This document shows positions 53,391 through 64,000 of a DNA stretch of 64,000 bases, in pieces. Within the stretch, counting starts at the first letter, position 1. Each line of letters begins with the position of its first letter. A program made the translations under genes and the position numbers. Below the pieces are notes generated by a model. The model did no database searches. It saw only the letters and a list, made by a program, of their open reading frames with translations, and was not told the origin of the DNA. The stretch is taken from positions 62,001 to 126,000 of the forward strand of contig CAWCEP010000007.1 of NCBI GenBank assembly GCA_963794615.1. Reading direction: 5' to 3'. This DNA is from Chersky-840 sp963794615 (GTDB lineage Bacteria; Actinomycetota; Acidimicrobiia; Acidimicrobiales; UBA8190).

Positions 53391-54629
53391 ATGACCATGA
53401 CCTCCAGGGGCCCGGCGGAGCTGGAGAGCTCCGATCCCGAGTTCGACGCGCCTGAACCACTTCCGGCCACGACCTTCGAACAGTTGGGCGTGGCCCCCGA
53501 GCTGGTGGCGGTCCTGCATTCGCAGGGCATCACTGCGCCGTTCCCGGTCCAGGCCCTCACCATCCCCGACGGCATCGCCGGGCGTGACGTGTGCGGCAAG
53601 GCGAAGACCGGGTCGGGCAAGACCCTCGCCTTCGGGCTGCCCCTGCTCATGCGGGCCGGCACGGGCGGCCCCGACAGCCCCCGGGCCCTCGTGCTCGTAC
53701 CCACCCGTGAGCTCGCCGTCCAGGTGGCCGACGTGCTCGAGCCCCTGGGCAAGTCGACGGGACGGCGTGTGGTCGTCGTCTACGGCGGGGCCGACATCGA
53801 GCGCCAGATCAAGAAGCTCCACAAGGGCGTCGACGTCGTCATCGCCACGCCGGGACGGCTGATCGACCTGACCGAGCGACGCGCCGTGTCGCTGGCCAAG
53901 ATCGAGGTCGTCGTGCTCGACGAGGCCGACCGCATGGCCGACATGGGCTTCCTGCCCCAGGTGGAGTGGGTGCTGCGCAAGATCGAGCGCCGCCACCAGA
54001 CCATGCTCTTCTCCGCCACCCTCGACGGCGACGTGGACCGGGTGGTGAAGCGCCATCTGCACGACCCCGTTCGTCACGAGGTGGCGTCGGTGAGCGCCAC
54101 GGTGGAGTCGATGGAGCACCGTTTCCTGCAGGTCCATCAGATGGACAAGGTGAAGGTGGTGGCGTCGATCTGCAAGGGCGCGACCAAGGCCCTCGTGTTC
54201 GTGCGCACCAAGCGGGGCGCCGACCGCCTCGTCGAGCAACTCGGTCGTGAGCGGGTGCGGGCCGCCGCCATCCACGGCGACCTGCGCCAGTCGAGCCGCG
54301 AGAAGGCGCTCGAGGACTTCACCGCCGGCCGGCTCCACGTCCTCGTGGCCACCGACGTGGCGGCCCGGGGCCTCGACATCGACGACGTCGACGTGGTCGT
54401 CCACTACGACCCGCCCGAGGACCACAAGGCGTACCTCCACCGCTCGGGTCGCACGGCCCGTGCCGGGGGCTCGGGCGTGGTGGCCACCCTCGTGCTGTGG
54501 AACGAAATCCTCGACGTCGAGCGGATCCAGAAGCGTCTCAGCCTGCGGGCCCCCATCGTCGAGATCTTCTCCAACGACCCCCGTCTCGCCGACCTGGCCG
54601 CGTGGCAGCCCGACAAGGGCGCCGCCTGA
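53391..54629 (+). CDS. DEAD-box RNA helicase
   Basis: A 412-residue ATP-dependent RNA helicase. All motifs are in order: Q motif (GITAPFPVQALTIP), I (GKAKTGSGKT), Ia (VPTRELAVQ), II (VLDEADRMADMGF), III (LFSATLD), IV-V (VATDVAARGLDIDDV) and VI (HRSGRTARAG). It is about the length of a core RhlE-type helicase and lacks a long C-terminal extension. Roles in ribosome assembly and RNA decay are typical. The 5' region (53184-53390) has a possible leader peptide. Confidence 0.93.
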   Translation: MTMTSRGPAELESSDPEFDAPEPLPATTFEQLGVAPELVAVLHSQGITAPFPVQALTIPDGIAGRDVCGKAKTGSGKTLAFGLPLLMRAGTGGPDSPRALVLVPTRELAVQVADVLEPLGKSTGRRVVVVYGGADIERQIKKLHKGVDVVIATPGRLIDLTERRAVSLAKIEVVVLDEADRMADMGFLPQVEWVLRKIERRHQTMLFSATLDGDVDRVVKRHLHDPVRHEVASVSATVESMEHRFLQVHQMDKVKVVASICKGATKALVFVRTKRGADRLVEQLGRERVRAAAIHGDLRQSSREKALEDFTAGRLHVLVATDVAARGLDIDDVDVVVHYDPPEDHKAYLHRSGRTARAGGSGVVATLVLWNEILDVERIQKRLSLRAPIVEIFSNDPRLADLAAWQPDKGAA

Positions 54630-54677
54630 GCTCCACGCCTGCCCCGGACCGCTCGAACCGAGGCGACACCTTCCCCC

Positions 54678-55925
54678 GTGTGCGACACCCTGTGCGTCCG
54701 CGGTGGGCGCGGCATCCTGTTCGCCAAGAACTCTGACCGCCCCGTCACCGAGCCGCAGGTGGTCGAGGCCCACGGCCCCCGTCGCCCCGGCGGCCCCCTG
54801 CGCACGCAGTACCTCGAGCTCGACGACCCCGGCGCCGTCGCCACCGTCCTGTCGCGCCCGACGTGGCTGTGGGGGGCCGAGCACGGGATCAACGAGCACG
54901 GTGTGGCCATCGGCAACGAGATGGTCAACACCGTCGACGATCCCCGCCTGGCACCACCCGCCCTGCTCGGCATGGACCTGGTCCGCCTTGGCCTCGAGCG
55001 CGCCACCACCGCCGAGCACGCCGTCGACGTCATGACCGCCCTCCTGGAACGACACGGCCAGGGTGGCGTGGGGGACTCGGTCAACGACCTGTCCTACTGG
55101 TCGTCGTTCCTCATCGCCGATGCCACCTCGGCGTGGGTGCTCGAGACCTCGGGACGGTCGTGGGCGGCGCGCCCGCTCGATCGGGGCGGGGCCATCTCCA
55201 ACCGGCTCACGCTGCGCCGGGACTGGACGCGCGCCTCCCCCGGGGTGGCGGCGGGCACCGACCTCGACACCTGGCGCGACCCGGCCACGCCGACGGGATT
55301 CGCCGACGGTCGGCTCGCCGCGAGCCGCGCCTTCGTCCAACACCGCCTCGACGCGCCGACCCCGGGCGGGGGATCGGCGGCGGCACGAGCGGTGGTCGCC
55401 CACCTGCGCGACCACGGCACCGGCCCGTGGGGCGCCCCGGGCGACCACGGGCCCGTCACCGCCGCCCCCGCGTCCGTGCACGCCGATGGCACCGGGGTGA
55501 CGGTGTGCATGCACATCAGGGACTTCGAGGCCACGACGGCGTCGATGGTGGCCGAGCTCGCCGTCGACGCGCCCCATGACGGTCCCGGGCGGGCCTGGGT
55601 GGCGCTGGGCAATCCGTGCGCGTCGGTGTTCGTCCCCGTCGCCGCGCCGTCACCCTCGACCCCGGTGGCGTCGGTCCCGACCTTCTTCGCGCTCGCGGGA
55701 TCGGCACGACGCTTCGCGGCGCTCTCGCGCGCCGCGGAGGCGGACCTGTCCACCCTCGAAACCGTGCGGGGGGTGCTGGCGCCGGTCGAGGCGGCGCTGT
55801 GGGACGAAGCCGATTCCCTGGGCGCCGACCCCGGTCTCTGGCACGCCTTCGCGGCGACGGCCGCGCACCGCGTGCAGGGCGCGCTCGACACCCTGGCCGT
55901 CATGGGCCTCGGCGTCACGGCCTGA
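54678..55925 (+). CDS. Secernin/peptidase C69-like N-terminal nucleophile hydrolase
   Basis: A 415-residue Ntn hydrolase. The product starts MCDTLCVRGGRGILFAKNSD: the Cys at position 2, exposed after Met removal, would be the nucleophile, and the FAKNSDRP motif is typical. WGAEHGINEHGVAIGNEMV and FLIADATSAWVLE follow in the expected order. This group includes dipeptidases and secernins. The start is GTG 54678. No signal peptide, so it is cytosolic. Substrate unknown. Confidence 0.85.
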   Translation: MCDTLCVRGGRGILFAKNSDRPVTEPQVVEAHGPRRPGGPLRTQYLELDDPGAVATVLSRPTWLWGAEHGINEHGVAIGNEMVNTVDDPRLAPPALLGMDLVRLGLERATTAEHAVDVMTALLERHGQGGVGDSVNDLSYWSSFLIADATSAWVLETSGRSWAARPLDRGGAISNRLTLRRDWTRASPGVAAGTDLDTWRDPATPTGFADGRLAASRAFVQHRLDAPTPGGGSAAARAVVAHLRDHGTGPWGAPGDHGPVTAAPASVHADGTGVTVCMHIRDFEATTASMVAELAVDAPHDGPGRAWVALGNPCASVFVPVAAPSPSTPVASVPTFFALAGSARRFAALSRAAEADLSTLETVRGVLAPVEAALWDEADSLGADPGLWHAFAATAAHRVQGALDTLAVMGLGVTA

Positions 55926-55960
55926 CCGGGGGCGACGGGGCCCCCGATAGGATCGCGCCG

Positions 55961-56716
55961 ATGGCCGACGACGGACCCCGTCCCGCTCCGATGGCGCTCG
56001 ACGCGCTCGAGGGCGTCGAGAAGATCCTGGTGGTGTGCGCGCACCCCGACGACGTCGACTTCGGCGTGGCCGGCTCGGTGGCGGTCTGGGTGAAGGCCGG
56101 CGTCGACGTCGCGTACTGCATCGTGACCGACGGGGACGCGGGCGGCTCGGACCGATCGATCTCTCGGGCCGACATGGCCGTGCTGCGACGCGAGGAACAA
56201 CGCGCCGCCGCGGCCGAGGTGGGCGTGCACGACGTCACCTTCCTCGGCTACCCCGACGGACGCCTGACCCCGAGCATCGAGCTGCGGCGCGACATCAGCA
56301 GGCAGATCCGCCTCTTCCGTCCCGAGCGACTCGTGTGCCAGTCCCCCGATCGGCTGTGGGACCGCATCGGCGCCAGTCATCCCGACCACCTGGCCGCCGG
56401 TGAGGCGTCGGTGTGCGCCGTCTATCCCGATGCCCGCAACCCCTTCGCCCACCCCGAGCTCCTCGAGGAGGGTCTCGAGCCGTACGCCGTGGCCGAGATG
56501 TGGCTGACGGCGGCCCCGGATCCCGACCGGGCGGTCGACATCACCGACACCTTCGACCTCAAGATCGCCGCGCTGCGCCGGCACCGCAGCCAAGTGGGCG
56601 AAGGCGAGTGGCTCGATGAACGCATCCGGACCTGGGTGGACGGCGCGGCCCGCGCCGCCGGCCTGGGAGAGGGTCACCTGGCCGAGCTGTTCAGGGTCGT
56701 CGCCACTCCTCCCTGA
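55961..56716 (+). CDS. PIG-L/LmbE-family deacetylase
   Basis: A 251-residue zinc deacetylase of the LmbE family. The zinc motif AHPDDVDFG near residue 30, DGDAGGSDRS and the later HPDHLAAGEA supply the metal ligands; FLGYPDGRL is also conserved. Members remove N-acetyl groups from sugars such as GlcNAc-inositol in mycothiol synthesis. This could be MshB, Mca or another paralogue; only alignment can decide. ATG 55961 is eight bases after TAGGAT (55948-55953), so the mRNA is probably leaderless. Confidence 0.88.
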   Translation: MADDGPRPAPMALDALEGVEKILVVCAHPDDVDFGVAGSVAVWVKAGVDVAYCIVTDGDAGGSDRSISRADMAVLRREEQRAAAAEVGVHDVTFLGYPDGRLTPSIELRRDISRQIRLFRPERLVCQSPDRLWDRIGASHPDHLAAGEASVCAVYPDARNPFAHPELLEEGLEPYAVAEMWLTAAPDPDRAVDITDTFDLKIAALRRHRSQVGEGEWLDERIRTWVDGAARAAGLGEGHLAELFRVVATPP

Positions 56717-56723
56717 CGTTCCC

Positions 56724-57434
56724 GTGCCGTCGGATCGTCACGTGCCATCACCGTCGCGTCCGGGACTCCCCTGGGTCGTGGCGCAGCACGCGCCGAACGA
56801 AGGCCCCGGCCTTCTCGCCGAAGCCCTGGACGCCGCGGGCGTGGACTTCGATGTGGTGCGACTCGACCTCGGCGACGCGCTCCCCCCGCCGGCGGGGATC
56901 GGCGGCGCGGTGATCATGGGGGGTGCGATGGGTGTGCACGACACCGACGAGTTCGCGTGGCTCGACACCGAGCGCGAGTGGATCGCCGAGGCGGTCAGGT
57001 CCGACGTGCCCGTGCTCGGGGTATGCCTGGGCGCGCAATTGCTGGCGAGCGCCCTGGGTGCAGCGGTGACGACCGGGCCGGCACCCGAAGTCGGGGTGGG
57101 AGCGGTCGAGCTCACCGCCGAGGGTCGAACCGATCCGGTGCTCGGTCCCGAGGGGGCTCGGGTGCCGGTCATCCACTGGCACGGTGACACCTTCGCCGTG
57201 CCCGACGGCGCCGTGCGCCTCGCCACCGGGGACCGCTACGTGAACCAGGCCTTTCGCTACGGGCGTTCGGTCTACGGCCTGCAATTCCACATCGAGGTCG
57301 ACGACGCCATGGCCGAGGCGTGGGCGCCCGATCTCCCCGCCGGCGTCAGCCTCGACGACGACGGGCGACGCGCCGTCGAGGCCGTGGGCCGGCGCGTGCT
57401 GGGACGGTTCGTCGCCGCCGCCACGCGGCCCTAG
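56724..57434 (+). CDS. Class I glutamine amidotransferase-like protein
   Basis: A 236-residue type 1 GATase. The nucleophile elbow is LGVCLGAQLLA, the oxyanion-strand motif is VIMGGAMGVHD, and the catalytic His/Glu are in LQFHIEVDDAM. It lacks a synthetase domain, so it is a stand-alone member similar to GMP-synthase-type amidotransferase proteins or peptidase C26 relatives. GTG 56724 is the start. It lies 7 bp downstream of the deacetylase gene, so they form an operon. Confidence 0.87.
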   Translation: MPSDRHVPSPSRPGLPWVVAQHAPNEGPGLLAEALDAAGVDFDVVRLDLGDALPPPAGIGGAVIMGGAMGVHDTDEFAWLDTEREWIAEAVRSDVPVLGVCLGAQLLASALGAAVTTGPAPEVGVGAVELTAEGRTDPVLGPEGARVPVIHWHGDTFAVPDGAVRLATGDRYVNQAFRYGRSVYGLQFHIEVDDAMAEAWAPDLPAGVSLDDDGRRAVEAVGRRVLGRFVAAATRP

Positions 57435-57457
57435 CCGGCCTCAGACCGGCGTCGGCC

Positions 57458-57916
57458 TCAGACCCACTGCAGGTCGTCGTCGGCCTGCTCGGTCACCCGC
57501 GCGCACGTCGGGCAGTACCAGCGCACCTCGAGAGGGGTGCCGCACGAGCGATGGTGCGGGCCCTCGACCTCGCCGCCGCCGTCGCGGGCGCCCCATCGTC
57601 CCAGCAGCCGCAACGCCCCGGCGAGGTCCCGGCCGGCCTCGGTCACCCGGTACTCGACGCGGGGAGGCCGGTCCGAGTAGCGGGCGGCCACCACCAGCCC
57701 CTGGTCCTCGAGACGCCGCAGTCGAGCCGTCAACACGTTGGGCGCCACCTTGGGAATGGCCTCTTGGAGCTCCGAGAACCGCCGCGGCCCGTCGAGGAGG
57801 GCGTCGACGACGAGGAGGGTCCACCGGTCGCCGACGGCGGCCATGGCGGCGTCGAGTCCTGAGGTCACGTCGTCGATCCTGGCATGCGGCTTCGTCCGGA
57901 GCGGGTTCCCAACCAT
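57458..57916 (-). CDS. HxlR-family transcriptional regulator with C-terminal zinc-ribbon-like tail
   Basis: A 152-residue regulator. The winged helix is WTLLVVDALLDGPRRFSELQ, then APNVLTARLRRLEDQGLVV and VEYRVTEAGRDL. The C-terminal part has cysteines (RSCGTP, WYCPTCARV) that could bind zinc. ATG 57916 lies 8 bases past TATCAT. Its own palindromic element, ACTTGCAAGT, overlaps the region between it and the protease gene. The 3' end is convergent with the amidotransferase gene. Confidence 0.85.
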   Translation of the reverse strand: MVGNPLRTKPHARIDDVTSGLDAAMAAVGDRWTLLVVDALLDGPRRFSELQEAIPKVAPNVLTARLRRLEDQGLVVAARYSDRPPRVEYRVTEAGRDLAGALRLLGRWGARDGGGEVEGPHHRSCGTPLEVRWYCPTCARVTEQADDDLQWV

Positions 57917-57924
57917 CGTCCACC

Positions 57925-57947
57925 ATGATAACTTGCAACTTGCAAGT
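57925..57947 (-). promoter_or_regulatory. HxlR promoter with ACTTGCAAGT palindrome
   Basis: A perfect 10-bp palindrome ACTTGCAAGT (57938-57947) follows a near copy ACTTGCAACT (57931-57940) that overlaps it. On the minus strand TATCAT (57930-57925) is a -10 box, leaving one or two bases before the start codon. The site would let the HxlR protein repress itself and possibly the divergent protease gene. Confidence 0.5.
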
Positions 57948-58008
57948 GACTAGCTCCGCTGTCGATGTGCGAGGAAGTGCAGGTCAGCGGGAGATCCGGA
58001 GGTCGGCG

Positions 58009-58887
58009 ATGGCAACGGTGGCAGAAGAGCTTTCGAGGTCGGTGGCGGACATCGCCGCCAAGGTGACCCCGTCGGTGGTCGGCGTCGGGGCCGGGGGGAG
58101 CGGTGTGGTCGTGGGGGCGGGTGTGGTGGTCACCAACGCCCACAACCTCCGCCACGAGGATGTGGTCGTCACCTTCGCCGATGGCCGGCGGGCCGACGGG
58201 CGCCCGGCCGGGGTCGACGTGGACGGGGACGTGGCGGTGGTGTCGGTCGATACCGGCGATGCTCCCGCCCTGCCCATCGCCGGGGGGACCGTGCGCAGGG
58301 GAGACGCCGTGGTGGCCCTGGCCAACCCGGGCGGTCGGGGCCCTCGTGTCAGCGTGGGCTTCGTCTCCGCGCTCGACGTGGACTTCCGGGGACCGGGGGG
58401 CGGGCGCGTGCGGGGCGCCATCGAGCACACCGCGCCCCTGACGCGTGGATCGTCGGGAGGGCCCGTGGTCGACGTGCTCGGCAACCTGATCGGCATCGAC
58501 ACCCACCGCGTGGGCGACGGCTTCTACCTCGCCCTTCCCGCCGACGAATCGCTGCGGTCCCGCGTCGACGCACTCGCCCAGGGCGAGGTCCCTCGGCGTC
58601 CTCGGCTGGGTGTCGCCATCGCCCCCCGGCGCGTGGCCCGACGCCTGCGCCAGTCCGTGGGCCTCCCCGAGCGCGAGGGGCTCCTCATCCACGCCGTCGT
58701 AGAGGGTGGCCCCGCCGATCGGGCCGGGCTGCGCCAGGGCGATCTCGTGGTGAAGGTGGCGGGGTCCGACGTGACGAGCGTGGACGAGCTGGCCGCCGCC
58801 CTCGAGGCGACCGAGTCCGACGCCGTCGATGTGCTCGTGGTGCGCGGCGTGGACGAGGTCACTGTCGCCGTCGACCTCGCCGGCTGA
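58009..58887 (+). CDS. Trypsin-like serine protease with PDZ domain, no visible signal peptide
   Basis: A 292-residue HtrA-like protein. The catalytic triad is in VVVTNAHNL (His), VDGDVAVVSV (Asp) and RGSSGGPVVD (Ser), followed by one PDZ domain (about 195-285: GLLIHAVVEGGPADRAGLRQGDLVVKV). Unlike HtrA of many bacteria it shows no signal peptide or membrane helix from ATG 58009, so it may be cytoplasmic. The frame is open upstream to 57925 but gives no signal sequence. It is divergent from the HxlR gene. Confidence 0.85.
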   Translation: MATVAEELSRSVADIAAKVTPSVVGVGAGGSGVVVGAGVVVTNAHNLRHEDVVVTFADGRRADGRPAGVDVDGDVAVVSVDTGDAPALPIAGGTVRRGDAVVALANPGGRGPRVSVGFVSALDVDFRGPGGGRVRGAIEHTAPLTRGSSGGPVVDVLGNLIGIDTHRVGDGFYLALPADESLRSRVDALAQGEVPRRPRLGVAIAPRRVARRLRQSVGLPEREGLLIHAVVEGGPADRAGLRQGDLVVKVAGSDVTSVDELAAALEATESDAVDVLVVRGVDEVTVAVDLAG

Positions 58888-59014
58888 CGGGGGGCGGCGC
58901 CGGCGCCGACCGGGCCCGAGGTTCGCCCCGCCCGCGCTGCGCGTGGCAACCTGCTCTTCCCCGGGAGACGGGCCGGCCCGGGCCGACGCTCGAGCGCCGA
59001 TGGAGGACGTCACC

Positions 59015-59362
59015 ATGGTCAAGCTCACCTGTCTCATCCGTCGCAAGGAGGGGATGTCGCCCGAGGAGTTCCACGCGTACTGGCGCGACCATCACGGACC
59101 CCTCGTGCTGTCGACGCGCAGCGGGAGCCACGTCCTGCGCTACGAACAGCACCACCGGGCGCTGAGCGACTACGGGCCCAACGACGACGGCCAGTACGAC
59201 GGGGTGACCGAGCAGTGGTTCGAGTCCATGGAGGAGTACCAGGCCCACGTGGCCGAGAAGGACTTCGCGGATGTGTGGGCCGACCTCCCCAAGTTCCTCG
59301 ATGTGGACCGGCTGGCCTTCGTCGTCACCGAGGAGCCGGTCGTGATCCTGGCCGGGCGCTGA
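59015..59362 (+). CDS. EthD-domain protein
   Basis: A 115-residue EthD/ABM-fold protein. It begins MVKLTCLIRRKEGMSPEEFH, with AYWRDHHGPLV as the family signature and LRYEQHH, FESMEEYQAHV and FLDVDRLAFVV later. Proteins of this fold act as small monooxygenase or isomerase units in degradation pathways. ATG 59015 was chosen over 59000 because GGAGG lies eight bases upstream. Function unknown. Confidence 0.82.
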   Translation: MVKLTCLIRRKEGMSPEEFHAYWRDHHGPLVLSTRSGSHVLRYEQHHRALSDYGPNDDGQYDGVTEQWFESMEEYQAHVAEKDFADVWADLPKFLDVDRLAFVVTEEPVVILAGR

Positions 59363-59370
59363 CGCGACGG

Positions 59371-61134
59371 TCAGGGCGAGGTTCCGGCGACGACCGGTGC
59401 CGCCAGGTGGATCGCACCCATCGACCCCAGGAACCCGGCGTCGCCGTAGGAGAAGATCCCGCCGTCTGACCCGAGGAGCCAGTACCCGCCGCTGCCCGGG
59501 CCGGCGACGACGGCGACGACGGGTTGGCTGAGCCGGAGCCCACCCATGGAACCGAAGAAGGGCGCGGCGCCGAAGGTGAAGATCCCACCGTCGGACCCCA
59601 CCAGCCAGTACCCACCACCCTGCGGCATCGCGGCCATGCCCACCACGGGGGCGGCGAGGTGGACGGCTCCCATCGATCCGTCGAAGACCGCGTCACCGAA
59701 GGCGAAGATCCCGCCGTCGGCGGCGACGAGCCAGTAGCCCCGTCCGTCGGGGGTCGACGCCATGCCCACCACGGGCGCGGCGAGGTGGACGGCTCCCATC
59801 GACCCGTCGAAGACCGCGTCACCGAAGGCGAAGATCCCGCCGTCGGCGGCGACGAGCCAGTAGCCCCGTCCGTCGGGGGTCGACGCCATGCCCACCACGG
59901 GCGCGGCGAGGTGGACGGCTCCCATCGACCCGTCGAAGGGCGCGTCGAAGGCGAAGACGCCGCCGTCGGCCCCGACCTCCCAGTAGCCGCCGGTGGCGCT
60001 GTCCGCCGCGCCGCCCGTGATCGCGGCGCGCAGCACCCTCCCCCCCATCGAGCCGGCAAAGCGCGCCGCGCCGAAGGCGAAGACCCCGCCGTCGCGGGAG
60101 AAGAGGTGGTAGCCCTCGGGGGTCTCGCCCGCGTCGACCACCGGCGTGCCACCCGAGAACGTCACCGGCGCCATCCACAGGCTTCGGAATTCCCCGCGGC
60201 CGTAGGAATAGTCGCTGGTGGGGCCGTCCCACGCCCCGTACGCCATGAACCAGTCGCCGGCGGGATCCTGGAAGAGCGACGCACCACCGGGACCCAGACG
60301 GGCCGCGTCGGAGTGGAGGATGGGGGCACCGGTGGGCTTGGTGCAGGGGCCGAAGGGACCGGCGCAGTCGGCATACCCCACGCCGTAGCCGGGGCTGTTC
60401 CAGATGCCGCCGGAATAGAACAGGACGTAGGTGCCCGACACCTCGACCATGGCGGGCCCCTCCACCGTGGACTCCCACGCCTGGTCCTGGGTGAGCACGG
60501 CCCGGGGCGACGATGCCAGCGACATGCCGTCGGGTGCGAGCAGCGCCACCCAGATGAACGACGGCGCCGGCGACTGACCCGCATTCGACTTCCAGTACAG
60601 ATACAGCGCGCCCGACCCGTCGACGAACGGCTGCGGATCGATGGATCCGCCCAGGCTCGTCTGGCACACGAGCGGCCCCAGGGAGGTGTCGATGAACGGG
60701 CCCGTCGGGTCGAGGGCCGTGGCGACCGAGATGCACTGCGCGCCGGTGGCCGCCACCTCGGTGGCGTAGTACATGACGTACTGGCCGTCGAGGACGACGA
60801 CACCCGGTGACCACGTGCGGCCCGTCTCCGACCACGCCGGCAGGACCGGCAGGGCGTCCCCCGCGGGTTGCCAGTGCTGGAGATCGGTCGAGGTCAGCAC
60901 CGGGATGTGCCCTTGGACCCCCGCCGTCGTATACGCGTAGTAGGTGGTCCCGACCCGGATGACGTCGGGGTCGGGCGCATCGGCGTCGTACACCGGCGCG
61001 CCCGCCTCCGGCGCGGTGCGGGGTCGGAGCAGCGCGCCGGCGGGTCTCACCCCGACCGCCACCACGCCCAGGACGAGGGCGCCCACCACGGCGAGGGCGA
61101 GCGGGGCGCGTTGCCACGGCGCGATCCGGGTCAT
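59371..61134 (-). CDS. Secreted GH43-like glycosidase with C-terminal 42-residue repeats
   Basis: A 587-residue exported protein. A signal peptide or anchor (LALAVVGALVLGVVAV) precedes a five-bladed beta-propeller resembling family 43 glycosidases: APDPDVIRVGTTYYAYTT (catalytic Asp), TWSPGVVVLDGQYVMYYA, TVEGPAMVEVSGTYVLFYSG (catalytic Glu candidate) and MAYGAWDGPTSDYSYGR. Six 42-residue repeats of the YWLVAADGGIFAFGDA type end the protein. They match those of the L,D-transpeptidase at 34.5 kb. Arabinan or xylan side chains are usual GH43 substrates; the true one is unknown. Confidence 0.88.
   Translation of the reverse strand: MTRIAPWQRAPLALAVVGALVLGVVAVGVRPAGALLRPRTAPEAGAPVYDADAPDPDVIRVGTTYYAYTTAGVQGHIPVLTSTDLQHWQPAGDALPVLPAWSETGRTWSPGVVVLDGQYVMYYATEVAATGAQCISVATALDPTGPFIDTSLGPLVCQTSLGGSIDPQPFVDGSGALYLYWKSNAGQSPAPSFIWVALLAPDGMSLASSPRAVLTQDQAWESTVEGPAMVEVSGTYVLFYSGGIWNSPGYGVGYADCAGPFGPCTKPTGAPILHSDAARLGPGGASLFQDPAGDWFMAYGAWDGPTSDYSYGRGEFRSLWMAPVTFSGGTPVVDAGETPEGYHLFSRDGGVFAFGAARFAGSMGGRVLRAAITGGAADSATGGYWEVGADGGVFAFDAPFDGSMGAVHLAAPVVGMASTPDGRGYWLVAADGGIFAFGDAVFDGSMGAVHLAAPVVGMASTPDGRGYWLVAADGGIFAFGDAVFDGSMGAVHLAAPVVGMAAMPQGGGYWLVGSDGGIFTFGAAPFFGSMGGLRLSQPVVAVVAGPGSGGYWLLGSDGGIFSYGDAGFLGSMGAIHLAAPVVAGTSP
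59659..59910. repeat. Two near-identical 126-bp tandem units inside the GH43-like gene
   Basis: Units 59659-59784 and 59785-59910 encode identical 42-residue blades and differ at one base as far as read (GAT versus GAC in CATCGAYCCG). The next unit begins at 59911 and is less alike. Such identity indicates recent duplication or gene conversion. Confidence 0.75.
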
Positions 61135-61204
61135 GGACGGAGTCGGCGGCCGGGCTGTGGTCTGTGACGGTGCCGGTCGGGGTGGGTGGACGCCGGGGGC
61201 GGGA

Positions 61205-63901
<2,697 letters not shown>

Positions 63902-64000
63902 GGGCCCATTCTGCTCCCTGCCGGGTGGGGTTCGACACCCCGGCCGCCGAAGGCCGGACGCTCGAGGTCCCCGGTGTAGCGTGGAAAGCGCTCGCCCTTG

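Overview
The window is high-GC DNA with dense genes, short gaps, many GTG starts and many promoters that place the start codon at the transcription start. It carries a WhiB regulator, two ArsA/Get3-type ATPases in tandem (as Rv3679-Rv3680 of Mycobacterium tuberculosis), a DUF3107 protein, a PdtaS-like kinase, the histidine phosphatase/DUF3090/SCO1664-family trio, and F420-linked enzymes (a luciferase-like oxidoreductase and an FrhB-type protein). Together these point to an actinobacterium. A 42-residue repeat (GYWLVASDGGIF type) on two secreted proteins suggests the class Acidimicrobiia; that placement is inference from memory, not a search result. Six genes are each broken by a one-base frameshift, so the assembly probably still holds indel errors.

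Layout. 0-5.7 kb: a SufR-like regulator divergent from an Mrp-type Fe-S/P-loop ATPase, a dNTPase, DUF3107 and the ArsA pair. 5.7-17.5 kb: a signalling block with a PAS-GGDEF cyclase, O-methyltransferase, PHP phosphatase, PdtaS-like kinase, ECF sigma factor with a membrane-anchored partner, an OmpR-type regulator, a large hybrid histidine kinase, and a WhiB gene preceded by a CRP-like site. 17.7-22.2 kb: a first accessory island with an IS1595-type transposase, a Fic protein behind an array of CTTAGGA operators, a frameshifted NYN nuclease and small proteins. 22.3-40.4 kb: mostly metabolic and envelope genes (glycerophosphodiesterase, ETF beta/alpha, an MBOAT plus SGNH acylation pair, glycosyltransferase, L,D-transpeptidase, P450, uracil-DNA glycosylase, MarR regulator). 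40.4-48.6 kb: a second, less dense accessory stretch with a phosphoesterase lipoprotein, an orphan ABC ATPase, IS30 and DUF899 remnants, OsmC, and a paralogue of a 98-residue protein from the first island. 48.7-64 kb: housekeeping genes including an FrhB-like protein, Fpg/Nei, peroxiredoxin, a TPP riboswitch with thiC, DEAD-box helicase, secernin-like hydrolase, LmbE deacetylase, HxlR regulator, PDZ protease, a GH43-like secreted protein with repeats, and aconitase.

How the parts fit. Redox and Fe-S sensing recurs (SufR-like regulator, Mrp, WhiB, FrhB, peroxiredoxin, aconitase, type-5 uracil glycosylase). PdtaS and WhiB1 are near neighbours in mycobacteria too, where whiB1 is controlled by CRP; the CRP-like box here suggests that wiring is old. 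No tRNA, rRNA or CRISPR array was recognised.
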